From Streptomyces sp. V3I7 (lineage in GTDB: Bacteria > Actinomycetota > Actinomycetes > Streptomycetales > Streptomycetaceae), in the NCBI RefSeq assembly GCF_030817495.1, contig NZ_JAUSZK010000001.1, positions 3,017,001 to 3,081,000 of the forward strand: a stretch of 64,000 nucleotides of DNA, given 5' to 3'. Under the pieces are notes generated by a model. That model ran no database searches, was not told the DNA's origin, and worked only from the letters and a program-made list of their open reading frames with translations. The position numbers and the translations under genes were made by a program. Positions 32,686-41,575 of this stretch are shown here, in pieces; positions within the stretch are counted from its first letter, which is position 1; each line of letters starts with the position of its first letter.

Positions 32686-33981
32686 TCAGGACGCCGGGGC
32701 CGAGGCGCCGCGCGAGCGGCTGTCCGCGGCGGACGCGTCCGCCTGGAGGTCGCTGAGGACGGCGGCCGGGCCGGCCTTCGGGCCGACCGCGCGGCCGATG
32801 TTCTTCTTGATCTCGGCGCTGGTGTCCGCCCAGCTGGTCTTGCCCGCCGGGTAGAACGCGGCGATGGAGAGCTGGTCGAGGAAGGGGCGCAGGGCCTTGT
32901 CCTGAGGGGCGACGGACATGGCGTCGGAGCCCGCGATGGTGACCGGCAGCAGGCCGGAGCGGCGGGAGAAGTCCAGGACGTTCTTCTCGCTGTAGACGAA
33001 GTCCAGGAAGTCGCCGACCTGCGCGGTGTGGTCGTCCTCCTGCTTGAAGGCCATCATCCAGTCGCAGACGCCCAGCGTCGCCGCGGCCTTCCCGGTGCGC
33101 CCCGGCATGGGCACGGTGCCGAACTTCACGCCGTGCGCGGCGGCCTGCCGCATCAGCCCGGGGTGTCCGTCGATCATGCCGACCTGGCCCTTGGCGAAGG
33201 CGGCGAAGGCGTCGGCGCGGTTGAGCTCGCCCGGCGCGACGGGACCGGTCAGCCCCTTGCCGACCAGGTTGTCCTTGAGCCAGGTGAGGGTCCGGACGTT
33301 CTGCGGGGCGTCGATCGCGTAGGTGCCGATGTCGTTGGTGTAGCCCGGGCTGCCGCCGCCGAGCAGCCACTGGAGGGTCTCGGCCTGGGCCTCCTCGGGG
33401 CCGAGCGGCAGCGCGTACGGGTAGGGCACACCCTGGCCCTTGAGCGCCTCGGCGTCGGCGGCCAGGTCGTTCCAGTCGGTGGGCGGGGTGATGCCGGCCT
33501 TGCTGAAGAGGGACTTGTTGTAGAAGAGCACGCGGGTGGAGGCGGCGAACGGGAGGCCGTACTGCGCGTGGTCCACCTCACCCGCCGCGGCGAGCTGGGG
33601 CAGGAAGTCGGCCTGCACGGGGATGGACAGCAGGTCGGAGACGGGGTACAGCTTGCCCGTGGCCGCGTAGTCCGCGTACGAGCCGATCTGTGCGAGGTCG
33701 GGGGCCTCGCCGGCGTCGACCATCTCCCGGACCTTGCGGTCGACCTCGTTCCAGGAGTAGACGCTCACATCGACCGTGACGCCGGGGTGCTTGGCCTGGT
33801 ACTCACGGGCCAGGTGGTCCCAGTACTTCCTGGTGCTGTTGGCGGGCGAGTCGCCATAGTCGGCGGCGACCAGTCTGAGGGTCACATCGGACGACGCGTC
33901 CGCGCTGCCGCAGCCCGTGAGGCCCACCGTCATGCCGAGCGCGGACACCGCCGCGATCATTCCTGCCCTGCGTCGAGCCAC
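32686..33981 (-). CDS. Sugar ABC transporter substrate-binding lipoprotein
   Basis: The 431-residue protein starts with a basic region, a hydrophobic segment and a lipobox 'LTGCGS' (lipidated Cys about residue 22), then a family 1 solute-binding protein. The mature part has 'YADYAATGKLYPVSDL', 'LPFAASTRVLFYNKSLF' and 'MIDGHPGLMRQAAA'. It would sit outside the membrane and deliver a sugar to permeases that are not in this window; MsiK, encoded at 61.3 kb, is the usual ATPase for such systems. GTG 33981 gives a normal signal peptide. It is divergent from nagK and may share the dre site. Confidence 0.88.
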   Translation of the reverse strand: MARRRAGMIAAVSALGMTVGLTGCGSADASSDVTLRLVAADYGDSPANSTRKYWDHLAREYQAKHPGVTVDVSVYSWNEVDRKVREMVDAGEAPDLAQIGSYADYAATGKLYPVSDLLSIPVQADFLPQLAAAGEVDHAQYGLPFAASTRVLFYNKSLFSKAGITPPTDWNDLAADAEALKGQGVPYPYALPLGPEEAQAETLQWLLGGGSPGYTNDIGTYAIDAPQNVRTLTWLKDNLVGKGLTGPVAPGELNRADAFAAFAKGQVGMIDGHPGLMRQAAAHGVKFGTVPMPGRTGKAAATLGVCDWMMAFKQEDDHTAQVGDFLDFVYSEKNVLDFSRRSGLLPVTIAGSDAMSVAPQDKALRPFLDQLSIAAFYPAGKTSWADTSAEIKKNIGRAVGPKAGPAAVLSDLQADASAADSRSRGASAPAS

Positions 33982-34057
33982 CGTTGCCGCCCCACCCTGC
34001 TTTTCTTTACGACTAAACCAAAGGCACTCTAAAGGTCTGCACCAAGAACGCCAAGAA

Positions 34058-34073
34058 AGTGGACTAGACCTCT
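34058..34073. promoter_or_regulatory. dre-like DasR operator
   Basis: AGTGGACTAGACCTCT differs from the palindromic DasR element AGTGGTCTAGACCACT at two of 16 positions. It lies 15 bases before the probable nagK -10 box (CACACT, 34088-34093), where a repressor would block the -35 region, and could also act on the divergent lipoprotein gene. DasR responds to GlcN-6-P and GlcNAc-6-P. Confidence 0.75.
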
Positions 34074-34099
34074 TCGGGTCGGCGGTCCACACTGTCCCC

Positions 34100-35044
34100 G
34101 TGAGACATGTCATCGCTCTCGACGTGGGCGGCACGGGGACGAAGGCCGCCCTGATCGGTCCGGGCGGCGAACCGCTGCACCAGGACCGGCGGCCGACCGG
34201 ACGCGAGCACGGACCCGACGCGGTGGTCGACGGCATCCTCCAATTCGCCGGTGACCTGAGCGCGTTGGGCGCGGAGCGGTTCGGCGAGCCACCGGCCGCC
34301 GTCGGCGCGGCGGTGCCCGGCATCGTCGACGAGGTCCGCGGCGTCGCCGTCTACTCGGCCAACCTGGGCTGGCGCGACGTCCCCCTGCGCGACCTGCTCG
34401 GCGAGCGGCTCGGCGTGCCGGTGGCCCTCGGCCACGACGTACGCACCGGCGGGCTCGCCGAGGGCCGCATCGGCGCCGCCAGGGACGCGAGCCGCTTCCT
34501 GTTCGTCGCGCTCGGCACCGGGATCGCCGGCGCCATCGGCGTGGACGCCCGGGTCGAGGCGGGCGCGCACGGCTTCGCGGGCGAGATCGGCCACATCGTC
34601 GTACGCCCCCGGGGCGCCCCGTGCCCGTGCGGTCAGCGCGGCTGCCTGGAGCGGTACGCGTCCGCCGCCGCGGTCGGCGAGGCGTGGGCGCGGGCCTGCG
34701 GGGACCCGGAGGCGGACGCGGCCGACTGCGCGCGGGCCGCCGCCTCCGGCGACGCCGACGCCGTACGGGTCTGGGGCGAGGCCGTCGACGCGCTCGCCGA
34801 CGGGCTGGTCACCGCGCTCACCCTGCTGGACCCGGGCACGCTCGTGATCGGCGGCGGGCTGGCCGAGGCGGGCGAGACCCTGTTCACCCCGCTGCGCGAA
34901 GCCGTCCGGCGGCGCGTCACCTTCCAGCGGGTCCCGTCGATCGTCCCCGCGGCCCTCGGGGACGGCGCCGGCTGTCTGGGCGCGGGCCTCCTCGCCCGGG
35001 ATCTCCTGACCCGTACTTCTACGACCGCGGAGGTAACCCCCTGA
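34100..35044 (+). CDS. nagK: N-acetylglucosamine kinase, ROK family
   Basis: The 314-residue ROK kinase has the ATP-binding 'ALDVGGTGTKAALIG' at the N-terminus, 'FVALGTGIAGAIG', the catalytic-region 'GEIGHI', and the ROK zinc motif 'CPCGQRGCLE'. With nagA downstream and a DasR site upstream, it is the GlcNAc kinase of the nagKA operon. GTG 34100 follows CACACT by six bases, so the message may be leaderless. Its TGA overlaps the nagA ATG by one base. Confidence 0.88.
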   Translation: MRHVIALDVGGTGTKAALIGPGGEPLHQDRRPTGREHGPDAVVDGILQFAGDLSALGAERFGEPPAAVGAAVPGIVDEVRGVAVYSANLGWRDVPLRDLLGERLGVPVALGHDVRTGGLAEGRIGAARDASRFLFVALGTGIAGAIGVDARVEAGAHGFAGEIGHIVVRPRGAPCPCGQRGCLERYASAAAVGEAWARACGDPEADAADCARAAASGDADAVRVWGEAVDALADGLVTALTLLDPGTLVIGGGLAEAGETLFTPLREAVRRRVTFQRVPSIVPAALGDGAGCLGAGLLARDLLTRTSTTAEVTP

Positions 35045-36222
35045 TGGCCATCGAGCGAGAGCGCCGCACCCCGGGCGAGGACGCCCCGTGGATCCTGACC
35101 GGCGCTCAGGTGGTGCTGCCCACGGGGGTCGTGCCGGGCGGGCAGGTGATCGTCGACGGCAGCCGCATCGCGGACAGCGCCCCGCCGGGCGCCGCGACCC
35201 TCGACGTCAGCGGGCACTGGCTGGTCCCCGGCTTCGTCGACCTGCACAACCACGGCGGGGGCGGGGCCTCGTTCAGCTCGGGCACCGCCGAGGAGGTCCT
35301 GCACGGCATCCGCACCCACCGCCGTCACGGCACCACCACCCTGGTCGCCTCCACCGTCACCGACGACATGGACATCCTGGCCGCCCAGGCGGGCCTGCTC
35401 TCCGAACTGGCCGAGCAGGGAGACCTCGCCGGCATCCACTTCGAGGGGCCGTTCATCTCCCCGTGCCGCAAGGGCGCGCACGCCGAGCGCCTGCTGCGCG
35501 ACCCGGACCCGGCGCTGGTGCGCAAGCTGATCGACGCGGCGCGCGGCCAGGCCCGGATGGTCACCCTCGCCACCGAACTGCCGGGCGGCATCGACTCCGT
35601 ACGGCTGCTGGCGGAGCTCGGGGTCATCGCCGCCGTCGGGCACACGGACGCGACGTACGAGCAGACGGTGGCGGCGATCGACGCGGGCGCGACGGTGGCG
35701 ACGCACCTGTTCAACGCCATGCCGCCGCTCGGCCACCGCTCCCCCGGCCCGATCGCCGCCCTCCTCCAGGACGAGCGGGTCACCGTCGAGCTGATCAACG
35801 ACGGCACCCATCTGCACCCGGCCGCGCTGGAGCTGGCGTTCCGTCACAAGGGCGCGGAGCGGGTCGCGTTCATCACCGACGCGATGGACGCGGCCGGCGC
35901 CGGGGACGGCCGCTATCTGCTCGGCCCGCTGGAGGTCGAGGTCCGAGGCGGCGTGGCGCGGCTGGTGGACGGCGGCTCCATCGCGGGCTCGACGCTGACG
36001 CTGGACCGCGCCTTCCAGCGGGCGGTGACCGTCGACGGGCTCGCGGTCGAGGAGGCGGTGGCCGCGCTCTCCGCCACCCCGGCCCGGCTGCTGGGACTGG
36101 ACGACCGCGTGGGCTCGCTGGAGCCCGGCAAGGACGCCGACCTGGTGCTCCTCGACGAGCACTTCGGCCTCAAGGGCGTGCTGCGGCACGGGAGATGGGT
36201 GGTCGATCCCCAACTGACCTGA
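35044..36222 (+). CDS. nagA: N-acetylglucosamine-6-phosphate deacetylase
   Basis: The 392-residue amidohydrolase removes acetate from GlcNAc-6-phosphate, giving glucosamine-6-phosphate. Metal and substrate residues are in 'GFVDLHNHGGGG', 'GIHFEGPFISP', 'VGHTDATYEQT', 'THLFNAMPPLGHR' and 'AFITDAMDAAG'. GGAGGT lies nine bases before ATG 35044, and the start overlaps the nagK stop. It would also process GlcNAc-6-P produced by MurQ in this same window. Confidence 0.95.
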   Translation: MAIERERRTPGEDAPWILTGAQVVLPTGVVPGGQVIVDGSRIADSAPPGAATLDVSGHWLVPGFVDLHNHGGGGASFSSGTAEEVLHGIRTHRRHGTTTLVASTVTDDMDILAAQAGLLSELAEQGDLAGIHFEGPFISPCRKGAHAERLLRDPDPALVRKLIDAARGQARMVTLATELPGGIDSVRLLAELGVIAAVGHTDATYEQTVAAIDAGATVATHLFNAMPPLGHRSPGPIAALLQDERVTVELINDGTHLHPAALELAFRHKGAERVAFITDAMDAAGAGDGRYLLGPLEVEVRGGVARLVDGGSIAGSTLTLDRAFQRAVTVDGLAVEEAVAALSATPARLLGLDDRVGSLEPGKDADLVLLDEHFGLKGVLRHGRWVVDPQLT

Positions 36223-36238
36223 TCCGTACCCCTTCCGG

Positions 36239-36279
36239 GACACGGTGGCCGATCCTGGGTCTGGGCCGGTCGCCGTGTC
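36239..36279 (+). terminator. Terminator of the nagKA operon
   Basis: GACACGG and CCGTGTC close a stem with further inner G/C pairing, and TTT follows directly. It lies 16 bases after the nagA stop. Confidence 0.7.
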
Positions 36280-36341
36280 TTTGGCATGATCGGGGCCCGA
36301 ACGCGCGGCAAAGCGCACGCAATCCAGGGAGGTCGGACCGG

Positions 36342-37271
36342 GTGATCCTCACGGTCACACTGAACACCGCTCTCGACCTCACCTATCGGGTGCGCGCCCT
36401 GCGGCCCCACACCACGCACCGCGTCACCGAGGTCGTCGAGCGGCCGGGCGGCAAGGGCGTGAACGTGGCCCGGGTGCTCGCGGCGCTCGGCCACGCGGTG
36501 ACCGTCACCGGGTTCGCGGGCGGCGGCACGGGCCGGGCGCTGCGGGAGGGTCTGAGCGGGATCTCCGGAGTGGTCGACGCGCTGGTGCCGGTCGTCGGCG
36601 CGACGCGGCGGACGGTGGCGATCGTGGACGAGCGCACCGGCGACACCACCCAGCTCAACGAGCCCGGACCGCAGATCGCCCCGGCCGAGTGGGCCGCCTT
36701 CCAGCGGACGTACGAGGATCTCCTCGGCCCGGCCTCGGCGGTGGCGCTGTGCGGCAGCCTGCCGCCGGGCGTGCCGGTCGGCGCGTACGCGGGACTGGTG
36801 CGGACCGCGCGGGCGGCCGGGGTCCCGGTGCTGCTGGACACCAGTGGGGAGCCGCTGCGGCGCGGGGTCGCTGCGCGCCCGGACATCGTGAAGCCGAACG
36901 CCGGGGAACTGGCCGAACTCACCGGATCCCACGAGCCGTTGGGCGCGACGCAGGACGCGCGGCGCCGGGGTGCGCACGCCGTGGTGGCGTCGCTGGGCGC
37001 GGAGGGTCTGGTGGCCCGTACCCCGGAGGGCCGCTGGCGGGCCGTCCCGCCCGGCCGGGTGCGCGGCAACCCGACGGGGGCCGGCGACTCGGCGGTGGCG
37101 GGACTGCTGTCGGGCCTGGTGGAACGCCTGTCCTGGCCCGACCGGCTGATCCGCGCGGTCGCGCTGTCGGCGGCGACCGTGCTGACGCCCACGGCGGGCG
37201 AGTTCGACCAGGCGGCCTACGAGGAACTGCTGGGCCGGGTCGCGGTGACCGGCGAGGTCAGCGCGGCCTGA
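36342..37271 (+). CDS. PfkB-family hexose kinase, 1-phosphofructokinase-like
   Basis: The 309-residue protein starts 'VILTVTLNTALDLTYRV', the FruK/LacC type of PfkB kinases, with PfkB signature 1 in 'ERPGGKGVNVARVLAALGH' and the ATP-site 'GNPTGAGDSAVAGLL' carrying the catalytic Asp. It phosphorylates a sugar phosphate, such as fructose-1-phosphate or tagatose-6-phosphate; the sequence does not decide. GTG 36342 has GGGAGG nine bases upstream. It lies 119 bases behind nagA but a terminator separates them. Confidence 0.85.
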   Translation: MILTVTLNTALDLTYRVRALRPHTTHRVTEVVERPGGKGVNVARVLAALGHAVTVTGFAGGGTGRALREGLSGISGVVDALVPVVGATRRTVAIVDERTGDTTQLNEPGPQIAPAEWAAFQRTYEDLLGPASAVALCGSLPPGVPVGAYAGLVRTARAAGVPVLLDTSGEPLRRGVAARPDIVKPNAGELAELTGSHEPLGATQDARRRGAHAVVASLGAEGLVARTPEGRWRAVPPGRVRGNPTGAGDSAVAGLLSGLVERLSWPDRLIRAVALSAATVLTPTAGEFDQAAYEELLGRVAVTGEVSAA

Positions 37272-37288
37272 CCCCGCCCGGGGTCAGG
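37267..37288. terminator. Compact hairpin containing both convergent stop codons
   Basis: CCTGACCCCG and CGGGGTCAGG are perfect 10-bp arms around CC. The TGA of the PfkB gene and the TGA of the opposite gene both lie inside the arms, so the element must serve both strands. Confidence 0.6.
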
Positions 37289-38201
37289 ACTTGGGCCAGC
37301 CCTTCACCAGCCAGAGCCGGTCGATGAGGGCGTCGCACTGGTTGCCCTGCTCGCAGGAGAGCTTGATGGTGTTGGTGCCCTTGTTGAGCTGGACGTAGTT
37401 GTAGGTCTTCGTCCAGCCCTTGGCGTAGTCGCCCGCGGGGGCCTGCGCCCAGTTCTTCAGGTTGACCGGCGTGGTGGAGGGCGTGCCGTTGACCGAGAGG
37501 GTGGCGGTGGCGTCCGTGCCGGGGACGCTGTAGCCGACGTACACCGTGTACTTGCCGGACTTGGGGATGCCGTTGACGTTCCAGGTGAGCGAGGCGCCGG
37601 GCGCGTTGAAGCCGTTGACATAGGTGCCGCCCTCGGCCTGGGCGCCCTTGACGTCGGAGGCGGGGACCGCGCCGCCGCCCAGGGTCAGCGCCTTGGCGTC
37701 GGCCTTCGGCAGCTTGTCGGGCGCCTTGGCGCCGGTGGGATCGCTCGGCTCGTCGCTCTGCGACTGCGCCGCCGGCGTGGTCGGCTGGTCGCCGGCATCG
37801 TCGCTGTCGGAGTTGCCGTTGAGCATGGCCACGCTGATGCCGATGACGACCGCGGCGACCACCGCGATGGCGCCGATCAGCAGACCCTTGGTGTTGGGGC
37901 CGCGGCCACGGCCGGCGCCCCGCCCGCCGCCCGGCATCGGCTGGTGGGCCGTCGGGGCGCCACCCGGCATCGTCTCCGGAGCCTGGTAGTGCGCGTTCGG
38001 CTGGCCGAAGGCGCCCTGCTGCTGCGGGACGGACTGCTGGCCGTACTGGCGCTCGCCGACCGCCCGCACCCTGCTGACCGCGTTCGGGTAGCCGTAGCCG
38101 CTGGACGGCGGCTGGGCTCCTCTGGCCTGCCCGTCGGCGTACAGATAGCCGAACGGGTCCTCGTCCTCGGGCGTGCTCGCGCCGTTGTTGCCGGGCGTCA
38201 T
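37284..38201 (-). CDS. Membrane-anchored protein with CBM6/35-like C-terminal domain
   Basis: The 305-residue protein has a disordered cytoplasmic N-terminus (about 100 residues rich in Gly, Pro and Gln), a single membrane helix near 107-127 ('GLLIGAIAVVAAVVIGISV'), an acidic Thr/Ser linker, and a C-terminal beta-sandwich ('GTYVNGFNAPGASLTWNVNG', 'NLKNWAQAPAGDYAKGWTKT') resembling CBM35 carbohydrate-binding modules. Two Cys ('SCEQGNQC') probably form a disulfide outside. It may bind wall or extracellular glycans. ATG 38201 has GAGGAG nine bases upstream. Confidence 0.78.
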   Translation of the reverse strand: MTPGNNGASTPEDEDPFGYLYADGQARGAQPPSSGYGYPNAVSRVRAVGERQYGQQSVPQQQGAFGQPNAHYQAPETMPGGAPTAHQPMPGGGRGAGRGRGPNTKGLLIGAIAVVAAVVIGISVAMLNGNSDSDDAGDQPTTPAAQSQSDEPSDPTGAKAPDKLPKADAKALTLGGGAVPASDVKGAQAEGGTYVNGFNAPGASLTWNVNGIPKSGKYTVYVGYSVPGTDATATLSVNGTPSTTPVNLKNWAQAPAGDYAKGWTKTYNYVQLNKGTNTIKLSCEQGNQCDALIDRLWLVKGWPKS

Positions 38202-38318
38202 CCCTAGGTACTCCTCAACAGTGCGGGCCGATGCGTTGTACGTGCGGAAGGGCGAGCCTACCCGCTCTCCGTGGCCCAAACGGGTGACCCAGATCGCTTC
38301 AGCCCGCTGACCTGCGGA

Positions 38319-39980
38319 TCATCCGGCGCGACGATGTTGTTTGGGACGAGATCGTTTCTCGACGTACATCCGCTCGTCAGCGGATTTCAACACTTCGTCG
38401 GCCGTCATGCCGCAGTGCGCCCAGCCGATGCCGAAGCTGGCGCCCACCCGGACGGCCCGGCCCTCGGCCTGGATCGGCTGGATGATCTCGCCGCGCAGCC
38501 GTACGGCGAGATCCTGGGCGTCGGCCTTGCCGAGCCCGTCGGCGAGGATCACGAACTCGTCGCCGCCGAGCCGGGCGACCGTGTCGCCGTCCCGTACGGC
38601 CCGCGACAGGCGCCGGGCCACCTCGATGAGGACCGCGTCGCCCGCGTTGTGCCCGAAGCGGTCGTTGATCGACTTGAAGCCGTCGAGGTCGCAGAAGAGC
38701 ACCGCGAGGCCCTTGGTGCCGTCGTCGCGGTCGCCCGCGGGGGCGACCACGTGCACATGGTGGTCGAAAGTGTCGTACGTCTCCGGGCCGGACGCGAAGT
38801 CGAAGCCGTGGCCGTCGGCGGTGTGGACGGGATGGACGGGGTGCCCGTAGGCGGCGTCCAGGGTGTCGACCGCGCCGGCGAGGGCAGCGCGGCGGCAGAT
38901 GCGGCCCGACAGGCGCGCGCGCAGTTCGGCGGAGTTCGGCAGGCCGGTGAGGGAGTCGTGGGAGGCGCGGTGGGCGAGCTGGAGCTCGCGGCGCTTGCGC
39001 TCCTCTATGTCCTCGACGTGGGTGAGCAGGAAGCGGGGCCCGTCGGCGGCGTCGGCGACGACGCTGTTGCGCAGGGAGACCCAGACGTAGCTGCCGTCGC
39101 GGCGGGCGAGGCGCAGCTCGGCGCGGCCGCCCTCGGCGGAGGTACGGAGCAGGGTGCTCACGTCCTCGGGGTGGACCAGGTCGGAGAAGGAGTAGCGGCG
39201 CATCGCGGCGGCGGGGCGGCCGAGGAGCCGGCACAGGGCGTCGTTGGTCCTCAGGATCCGGCCGTGCTGGTCGCCGCCCATCTCGGCGATCGCCATGCCG
39301 GAGGGGGCGTACTCGAAGGCCTGGCGGAAGCTTTCCTCGCTGGCACGCAGGGCCTGCTGGTCCCGCTCCAGGCGGACCAGGGCGCGCTGCATGTTGGCGC
39401 GCAGACGGGCGTTGCTGATCGCGATCGCGGCCTGGAAGGCGTACATCTGGAGCGCCTCGCGCCCCCAGGCGCCGGGGCGCCGGCCGTTGCGCGGGCGGTC
39501 CACGGACAGCACGCCGAGCAGTTCGCCGCAGGTGCCGCCCTGGCCACCCGGGGTGTACATGGGTGCGTAGAGCCGGTCGGCGGGGTGCCACTCGTCCTCG
39601 AAGCGGGGCGCGGGCCCGTCGGTGTACCACTGGGGGACGTCGTCCTCGGCGAGCACCCAGCCCTCGGTGTGCGGGATGAACCGCAGGTCGCCCCAGGCCT
39701 CGCCCATGGTCAGGCGGCGCTCCCAGGAGGCGCGGGAGCCGACCCGGCCGGTGATGAGGGACTCGGCGGCGGAGTTGCCGGCGAACGCGGCGACGACGAG
39801 GTCGCCGTCGTGGCGGACGAGGTTGACGCAGGCGATCTCGTAGCCGAGGGCGTCGACGACGCCGTTGGCGACGGTCTGCAGCGTGTCCGCCAGGCTGCGT
39901 GCCGTGTTCATGTCCGCCATGACCTGGTGCAGCTGCCGCAGGGAATCAAGACGGACGTAGGGCTCCGACTCGGTCTCCAT
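38319..39980 (-). CDS. cdgB: Diguanylate cyclase CdgB (GAF-PAS-GGDEF)
   Basis: The 553-residue protein has an N-terminal GAF domain (about residues 20-185), a short coiled link, a PAS/PAC unit (about 205-325) and a GGDEF domain with an insertion (about 335-540). The active site 'RLGGDEF' is intact and an inhibitory RxxD motif ('RDGD') lies five residues before it, so it should make c-di-GMP with product inhibition. Order and neighbourhood match S. coelicolor CdgB, a developmental enzyme under BldD. A BldD-like box lies upstream. It is cytoplasmic, without membrane segments. Confidence 0.92.
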   Translation of the reverse strand: METESEPYVRLDSLRQLHQVMADMNTARSLADTLQTVANGVVDALGYEIACVNLVRHDGDLVVAAFAGNSAAESLITGRVGSRASWERRLTMGEAWGDLRFIPHTEGWVLAEDDVPQWYTDGPAPRFEDEWHPADRLYAPMYTPGGQGGTCGELLGVLSVDRPRNGRRPGAWGREALQMYAFQAAIAISNARLRANMQRALVRLERDQQALRASEESFRQAFEYAPSGMAIAEMGGDQHGRILRTNDALCRLLGRPAAAMRRYSFSDLVHPEDVSTLLRTSAEGGRAELRLARRDGSYVWVSLRNSVVADAADGPRFLLTHVEDIEERKRRELQLAHRASHDSLTGLPNSAELRARLSGRICRRAALAGAVDTLDAAYGHPVHPVHTADGHGFDFASGPETYDTFDHHVHVVAPAGDRDDGTKGLAVLFCDLDGFKSINDRFGHNAGDAVLIEVARRLSRAVRDGDTVARLGGDEFVILADGLGKADAQDLAVRLRGEIIQPIQAEGRAVRVGASFGIGWAHCGMTADEVLKSADERMYVEKRSRPKQHRRAG

Positions 39981-40098
39981 GCTCGCCCTCCCCCCGAGAC
40001 CTCGCAGCGAATCAAGGGTTCTCTTCGGCGCTGGTGTCCGGTGGTGCAGTCGCGGTGTTCAGGTTCCCCGCCACTGAATCACAGCGCGCTGCCCACTC

Positions 40099-40113
40099 GG
40101 TACACAGGGTCAA
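40099..40113. promoter_or_regulatory. BldD-like binding site upstream of cdgB
   Basis: The 15-mer around 'ACACAGGGTCA' fits the BldD consensus nTnACnCWGnGTnAn at every fixed position except the second (G instead of T). BldD with c-di-GMP represses cdgB in S. coelicolor, so this is a likely feedback site. Confidence 0.6.
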
Positions 40114-40127
40114 CAATTCATGGCTCT

Positions 40128-40143
40128 TGTGACTCAAGTCACA
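40128..40143. promoter_or_regulatory. 16-bp palindrome TGTGACT-CA-AGTCACA
   Basis: Perfect 7-bp arms around CA, 15 bases from the BldD-like box, in the 329-base gap between cdgB and the flavin reductase gene. It does not fit the BldD pattern and probably serves another dimeric regulator. Outside these two sites and the -10 of the reductase gene I see nothing else in the gap. Confidence 0.5.
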
Positions 40144-40309
40144 GCAGAACATGAACAATTGAGGGGAGATTCTGCATTTTCCTGCCCATTCTCCGAACGC
40201 AGAATTTGCGCGTGTGCGGACTTTCCGTGCGCTCGTTCCCTGGGCCTAGGACCCGTCTCGGCCAGAGGCCCGATGCGGTTCCCTCGGCCCGGGGATTAGC
40301 GTTTTCGGC

Positions 40310-40921
40310 GTGCTGAACCCTTCCGCTTCCCTCCCCGCTCCCCCTGCCGTGGCCTCCCTCGCGCAGGGGGACGCGCCCTCCGGGCATGCTGTGGGGGTGA
40401 GCAACGACAAGTTCCGGGCCGCCATGTCCCGGCTGGCCGGGGGCGTGGTCCTGGTGACCGCGCAGGAGCCGCCGCTGGACCCGGACGACCCGGGGGCACC
40501 GGCCGGCGAGGACGCCGGCATGACCGCGACCGCCTTCATGTCGGTCTCGCTGGACCCGCCCCTGGTCCTGGTCAGCCTGCGGGAGGGCTCCCGCATGGAC
40601 GATCTGCTCGCCGAGCAGCCCCTGTGGGCCGTCTCCGTCCTGTCCGAGAACCAGCGCCAGATCGCGGGCCGCTTCGCCATGAAGGGCCGCATCAGCGACC
40701 GCCTGCTCTTCGCGGACATCCCCTACGTCCGCGGCGAGGCCTCCGGCGCCCCTCTGGTGGACGGCGCGCTGGCCACCCTGGAGTGCCGCACGGAACAGCG
40801 GGTGCCGGCGGGCGACCACACCCTGGTCATCGGCCACGTCCTCACCGCCGGCCTGCCGAGCGGCAGCGCGGATGGTGGCCCGCTGCTGTACTTCCGCGGG
40901 CGCTACCGGCAGTTGAGCTGA
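40310..40921 (+). CDS. Flavin reductase domain protein
   Basis: The 203-residue protein has the split-barrel flavin reductase fold: 'FRAAMSRLAGGVVLVTA', 'MTATAFMSVSLDPPLVLVSL' and 'GDHTLVIGHVLTAG'. It would reduce FMN or FAD with NAD(P)H, often for a partner monooxygenase; none is adjacent. TAGCGT (40297-40302) ends seven bases before GTG 40310, so I use this start; GTG 40397 is an alternative that would remove a low-complexity N-terminus. Confidence 0.82.
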   Translation: MLNPSASLPAPPAVASLAQGDAPSGHAVGVSNDKFRAAMSRLAGGVVLVTAQEPPLDPDDPGAPAGEDAGMTATAFMSVSLDPPLVLVSLREGSRMDDLLAEQPLWAVSVLSENQRQIAGRFAMKGRISDRLLFADIPYVRGEASGAPLVDGALATLECRTEQRVPAGDHTLVIGHVLTAGLPSGSADGGPLLYFRGRYRQLS

Positions 40922-40946
40922 GCCCCCGCCTGAGCAGTCACCGGGC

Positions 40947-41384
40947 TCAGCCCCAGTCCCGGCCCGAGCGGCCCCTCTTGGTGTCGGAGCGCTGCTTCTT
41001 CTCGCGCAGGCGGCGCTCGTTGATGCCGCGGGGGATGCGGGTGGCCCGGCGCGGCTTGGGTGGGGGCGCGGTCGCCTCGGCGAGCAGCGCCGCGAGGCGT
41101 ACGGCGGCGGTCTCGCGGTTGCGCCACTGGGAGCGGTGCTCGGAGGCGCGGACGGTGACGACGCCGTCGACGAGCCGCCCGCTCAGCCGCTCCAGCGCGC
41201 GCCGCTTCCACACCTCGGGCAGCGCCTCGCTCCGCGCGAGGTCGAACCGCAGCTCCACCTGCGAGTCACTGGTGTTGACGTGCTGTCCGCCGGGCCCGGA
41301 GGACCGGGAGAAGCGCCACATGAGCTCGGCCTCGGGGAGCGAGACGGAGCCGCGGATGACGTGGGGACCGGACATGTCGTCCAT
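40947..41384 (-). CDS. arfB: Alternative ribosome-rescue factor ArfB
   Basis: The 145-residue protein carries the GGQ peptidyl-tRNA hydrolysis motif in 'SSGPGGQHVNTSDSQVELR' and a basic C-terminal tail ('RGINERRLREKKQRS') that enters the empty mRNA channel. It rescues ribosomes stalled at mRNA ends. The length and order match YaeJ/ICT1 proteins. Start ATG 41384; ATG 41372 is a possible alternative. Confidence 0.93.
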   Translation of the reverse strand: MDDMSGPHVIRGSVSLPEAELMWRFSRSSGPGGQHVNTSDSQVELRFDLARSEALPEVWKRRALERLSGRLVDGVVTVRASEHRSQWRNRETAAVRLAALLAEATAPPPKPRRATRIPRGINERRLREKKQRSDTKRGRSGRDWG

Positions 41385-41575
41385 GGTCCCGCATCACCGT
41401 GTCCCGTGTCGCCCCGTTATCCACCCGGGAGCCGCACGGGTAAAAAAGGTAAAGGAACCCGGAACCCGAAGGACCCCCGTCGGCGTTGTGCCGGGTGAAG
41501 GTAGCTTCGTCCCCAGTGCGAAGCCCGTACGTATCGAACGATGTGCGTACACAACGAGGGAAGGAACTCCCAACA

